Below, in pieces: positions 60,400 through 64,000 of a DNA stretch of 64,000 nt. Under the pieces are notes generated by a model. The model saw only the letters and a list, made by a program, of their open reading frames with translations. It was not told where the DNA came from and searched no databases. The position numbers and the translations under genes are program-made. The stretch's first letter is position 1. Each line of letters starts with the position of its first letter. The stretch covers positions 558,001-622,000 of the forward strand of contig BJKQ01000017.1 in assembly GCA_006538405.1 (NCBI GenBank). The letters run 5' to 3'. This stretch comes from Hansfordia pulvinata (lineage: Eukaryota > Ascomycota > Sordariomycetes > Xylariales).

Positions 60400-62015
60400 A
60401 TGCTTGCTCAGAACAGCCATATGCCTCCGAGACACGGCTCTCCCTTCCAGCAATCTCAGCAGTTCAGCAGCGGCAATGACTCCAGCTTCCAGCGCCCTTC
60501 GTCCTCGTCATCTTTTCGCGGCGGCCCCACCAGCGACCCTAGCCGGCCCCCAACCAGCTCGGCACGGTCCACGCCAGCTCCGGGCATCACCAGCCACAGC
60601 CTGAGCCAAGTCCCCGACCTCATGCCCTCGGCCTCAGACCCGTGGATGCTCCAGAGTCAGCAGCAGACCCCGCGGGCTACTCACAGATTCGGCCACCACA
60701 GAGAGTCTTCCATGTCCTCAATTGGCTCCAACGGCCCTGCCTCGCCCTACAACCACAACACCTCCAACCCTCACATCGCCGTTGCCGATTCGCAGGGTGA
60801 TGGCTTCCAGGACCTGAGCCCCCCGAGGGAAACTACTCGTACCACCTTGGCAAGCCCATGCTGCCTGAGAACCTGTACTATGGCAACTCGGCGGCCGGCG
60901 GCAATGAATTCAGCCTTCGTGGTGAGCGGGGCCTGGCTCCCGCCGCCGAGCTCTCTGCCGGCTCCATCCGCTCTCACCCCGGATCGTCCACAAACTCGCC
61001 TCACACGCCTCCGATGCACGAGACTGAGGACGAGCGCCGGCGCCGATACGGCGGCCAGCTCGAGGAGATGTACCACCCCAGCTTCAACGGCTCGCCTCTT
61101 CCCATGAGCTCTGTCAACTCGCCCGCCATGTCGCACGTTTCGCGCACTGGCACCCCATTCCGCCACGACTCTCCCCACTACGTCTCCGCCGGTGACGACT
61201 TCTCCATCTCTCAGATGCGCAGCCGCAGAGAGCATGAGCACCGGGAAATGCCCCGCAGCGCTCCCCAGGCCAACATGACCCCCAAGGACTCGGTCCTCGA
61301 GTTTGATGGCTCGGACGAGGCTGCCAACATGCCTCTGTTCCCGCCTCAGGAGTCCAACAACTTCGGCCTGGACTCGGTAAGCAGCGCCGGCCAGCCCTTC
61401 CAGCCCCTGACGGCCACTGCCCCCATGCAGAGCGCCTTCAACTTCTCGATGCCTTCCAACATTCACATGCCTCTGTCCCAGCAATACCCCTTTGTGCCTC
61501 GTTCGCGTCCCCACCCGGCCACGCCCCCCTTCTCCCGAATGGGGTCCGCCGACGGTTCTGATGTGAGCGATGGCTCGATCCAGCGTCCTCTGCGCACCGC
61601 GGCCGATGGCGGCACCTACACTTGCACCTACCACGGATGCACTCGTCGCTTTGAGACGCCGGCACTGCTCCAGAAGCACAAGCGCGAGGGCCACCGACAG
61701 GCCAATGCACTCAACAGCATCCGGAGCAGCCCTAGCATGACGAGCAGCATGCTCAACAGCCAGGCCGGCCCCCACAAGTGCGAGCGCATCAACCCGAGCA
61801 CGGGCAAGCCTTGCAACACCATCTTCTCGCGGCCCTACGACCTGACGCGCCACGAGGACACTATCCACAACGCGCGCAAGCAGAAGGTGCGCTGCAACAT
61901 GTGCACCGAGGAGAAGACGTTCAGCCGCGCGGATGCGCTGACGCGGCACTACCGCGTGTGCCACCCGGACGTCGAGTTTCCGGGCAAGCACCGCCGTCGC
62001 GGCGCTGGCCTCTAG
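60400..62015 (+). CDS. rpn4: RPN4-like C2H2 transcription factor, with an apparent -1 frameshift
   Basis: A probable nuclear activator of proteasome and stress genes. About 538 aa once one base is allowed for; no intron is needed. The N-terminal ~400 residues are Ser/Pro/Gln-rich with scattered acidic patches (FDGSDEAANMPLF), as expected for an activation region. A first finger-like segment starts TYTCTYHGCTRRFETP near residue 407. The last ~80 residues hold the pair CERINPSTGKPC...FSRPYDLTRHEDTIH and CNMCTEEKTFSRADALTRH. Their unusual spacing (CxnC with a long gap, then RPYDLTRH and FSRxDALTRH) matches yeast Rpn4 as I remember it; orthology is therefore inference. The frame breaks at 60819-60824: six C where seven keep DLSPP-EGNYSYHLGKPMLPENLYYG open. 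As written translation ends at 61107, before all zinc fingers. The start is the ATG in CAGCATCATGCTT after a pyrimidine-rich leader. Confidence 0.82.
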
Positions 62016-62276
62016 AGGATGAGCGGCAGACGATTCGATCGGAAAATCCCCCCTGGCAGCCGCTGGGACAGATGGGGGCTATTCTTCCCGCTACTAGTCG
62101 GCAGATCCGTGCCTGAGGGCAGCCTACCAGGAACGATCCCCAATCCTACGCGACCAACAGGCACGGACGTGAAACGCGAGGGTGCCATGGCGCCAAGGCT
62201 GTCAAACGGGCCTAACCCGCAATGGGGGCCACGCATTGGGGGTCAGACGTCAAAATGCAGGGTCTTGGCCAGCAAA

Positions 62277-62286
62277 GGGGGGGGGG
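62277..62286. repeat. Poly-G run (10 G)
   Basis: Ten consecutive G about 260 nt after the stop codon of the RPN4-like gene. Confidence 0.85.
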
Positions 62287-62796
62287 TGTTCCGACAACCT
62301 CCATCAAGCCACACCCCCTCTTGTGCCGATAAGGTACCGCGACAGCCCGACACACGCAGTCAGGTACATCAATCCCTCGCTTCGGGGGGGCCTTCGCCTG
62401 CATCCACCGGCACCTGCTGTTGCATCTGCATGTGCACCTGCAGTGCAATCCCAGTGGCCCGTCCCCATGCAGGCGCCGGCAAACTTGCTTGCTGCCCGGC
62501 TCGCCTCCCCATGACGTCAAGCATAGTCCCTGCTACCGTTGGGCTCTGCCTGCACCACCATCTTCTCTCGACCTCCACGACATCATTGCATCTCTCATGA
62601 TTCGCGAGGATCCCCGGGCGCTCTTCTGTCTCGCGCGACGTGCACATGCGCCTTGCATCTGCTCCTCACCGTCATGGTGCACCGCTCGTCGTCATCACGG
62701 CTGCGCGCCTCGGTTTATTGTCTTTTTTCGGCTTGTTTTCTGGCGTTTGGCGATTCGAACATGACCAAATAGAGATCTGGGTTTGGGTGTTGCGAG

Positions 62797-62819
62797 CATC
62801 ATCATCATCATCATCATCA
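62797..62819. repeat. CAT trinucleotide microsatellite
   Basis: Seven to eight consecutive CAT units. It is non-coding. Confidence 0.85.
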
Positions 62820-64000
62820 ATCAGGGCATTGGGCGACGGAGCAATCGGAGTATCGGTGTTAATTCTTACCTTGCATGGACTGGGTCTTGGCTTGAGATCG
62901 GTCCCCATCTCTTCTTTTTAATTGCTACCTCTGCTGTACCCTTCTACAGCGCACCATTCCCCAACAGGTTCGATTCATTGGGCGATTTCTGTTTCCACGA
63001 CTTCTCACGAGTTTCGACGAAGGCATTACGCATCAGTCATGGTTTTCTGGTCTGCAAAAAAAAAGTGGAGGTCCCTGTGGGTTACACATTGTTAGGAAGA
63101 TATCCAGCGTACCTTGCATTTGCATCTGTTTTTAGAAATCAAAGATCTTCAAAATTACCTTACGCCTCACCCTTGCTGCGAGTGACATGCCTTCCAATCG
63201 AATCGGCCTTTTTGGACCACGATGATGACAGCGACAGCCCGAGCAGATCGCAGCGAAGTCTCCGACCATCCTCAATCATCCTCGTACGCTGCTATGTAAG
63301 AATCACTTGTTGGTCTCCTACTCATCGACTTCATCCTCGAGGCCCGCTTAGGCAGGTCGGGGTGTGCAGGCAGCACCTGGTAATGAAGGTTCCTGGAGCA
63401 GGAACCGACCCATGCTGCATGGGGCAGGACGCAGGCTCCCACCGGCGCGTCGCACAGGGATCGCCAGCACGAGTACCTGCGGCTCTGTTCGCGGGTCCCA
63501 TACGAAGGATTGGGGCCTTGGGATTTTTCTTTTCAGGAGAATTCCAAAAAAGAGAAAAAGGTCCCGCGCTGCACGGATGGAGATCCCTCGCGGCGCGTCA
63601 CCACCAGGATTGTCCTCCCGAGAACACTGTGTGCCAGCAAATTTTTTCTCGCAAAGGGGCATGCGAGGTGCGAGATCTCGGCCGCAGGGCTCTGCTGGAG
63701 GATTCAGCGCCGTTGATTCACGCAGATGGGCATGCTTGCTCAGCCAGGGCGAGAGCTGAGTACCTTTGTCCCATGTATAACTCAGAGCCCGCCCCCTCCG
63801 CATCCACGCCGGCGGCTGAACCGCCTTCCTGCCGCCAGCGTTCCGGCCGCAGTGCGAAGGCTGAGTTGCCGGGCGGCGGCTGCATCTCACCTCGCTTCCT
63901 TGCTGAGGTTCTGGCTGCAGAATTCAACAGACTGGGCTCTGTGGAATGCGAACCGCGAGACCGGAATGCGCGAACCCAAGACGGCTCCTGGGGCAGCTCA

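Larger units (their letters stand above)
62016..64000. other. Downstream region of the RPN4-like gene to the window end
   Basis: No supportable gene is seen. It contains the 3' untranslated region of the RPN4-like gene, a run of ten G at 62277-62286, a CAT microsatellite at 62797-62819 and a run of nine A near 63056-63064. The sequence after about 63.3 kb is GC-richer and could lead into a gene beyond the window. Confidence 0.5.

Noticed and set aside
60858..62015. A separate 385-aa zinc-finger gene starting at 60858
   Set aside because: Sequence before that ATG in the same frame (EGNYSYHLGKP) already reads as protein and connects to the upstream frame by one missing base.
62968..62980. A GGTTCGATTC string resembling a tRNA B box
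   Set aside because: The flanking bases do not form the T stem, and no acceptor or anticodon stems are found at proper spacing. Similar strings near 17800 and 62755 also fail.

Overview
The window looks like nuclear chromosomal DNA from a filamentous ascomycete, most likely a Sordariomycete and perhaps Hypocreales; I cannot name the genus. The evidence is short GT-AG introns (about 50-120 nt), GC-rich codon third positions, intron-containing H3 and H4 genes, and proteins of fungal type (Ppm2/Tyw4, Atg18, Pps1, Rpn4). There is no prokaryotic, viral, CRISPR or biosynthetic-cluster signature, and I found no convincing tRNA, rRNA or transposon.

Thirteen protein-coding genes are supported. Left block (2.1-17.0 kb): 2-oxoglutarate dehydrogenase E1 (+), the wybutosine enzyme PPM2/TYW4 (-), ATG18 (+) and the dual-specificity phosphatase PPS1 (-). 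A 5.8 kb gap follows. Middle block (22.8-43.9 kb): a DDHD-domain phospholipase (+), a Swi5/Ace2-like C2H2 regulator (-), the TFIIH helicase RAD3 (+), the splicing factor PRP3 (-), the RNA polymerase I largest subunit RPA190 (+) and a kappa-class glutathione transferase (+). Histone H3 (-) and H4 (+) form a divergent pair at 44.6-48.1 kb. A gene-poor stretch of about 12.3 kb leads to an RPN4-like proteasome regulator (+) at 60.4-62.0 kb. The genes are mostly unrelated housekeeping functions, largely alternating in strand, so the layout gives convergent 3' ends and shared divergent promoters, not a functional cluster.

The most striking observation is that five of the thirteen genes (PPM2, PPS1, RAD3, kappa-GST, RPN4-like) each lack exactly one nucleotide within an otherwise conserved reading frame. 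In all five the lesion lies in a run of C on the sense strand at a proline codon. Some of these genes are essential, so assembly error in C/G homopolymers is the leading explanation. As the sequence stands, naive translation truncates all five before or inside their catalytic or DNA-binding part.

Secondary observations are a 99-codon open frame directly after the ATG18 stop with an in-frame alternative acceptor, and two short words strongly over-represented in non-coding DNA (TACTCGTA/TACGAGTA and AGGTACCT). There are also many long poly-C/poly-G runs, and mirrored TATA-like boxes in the H3/H4 intergenic region. All coordinates, splice sites and counts were worked out by eye.
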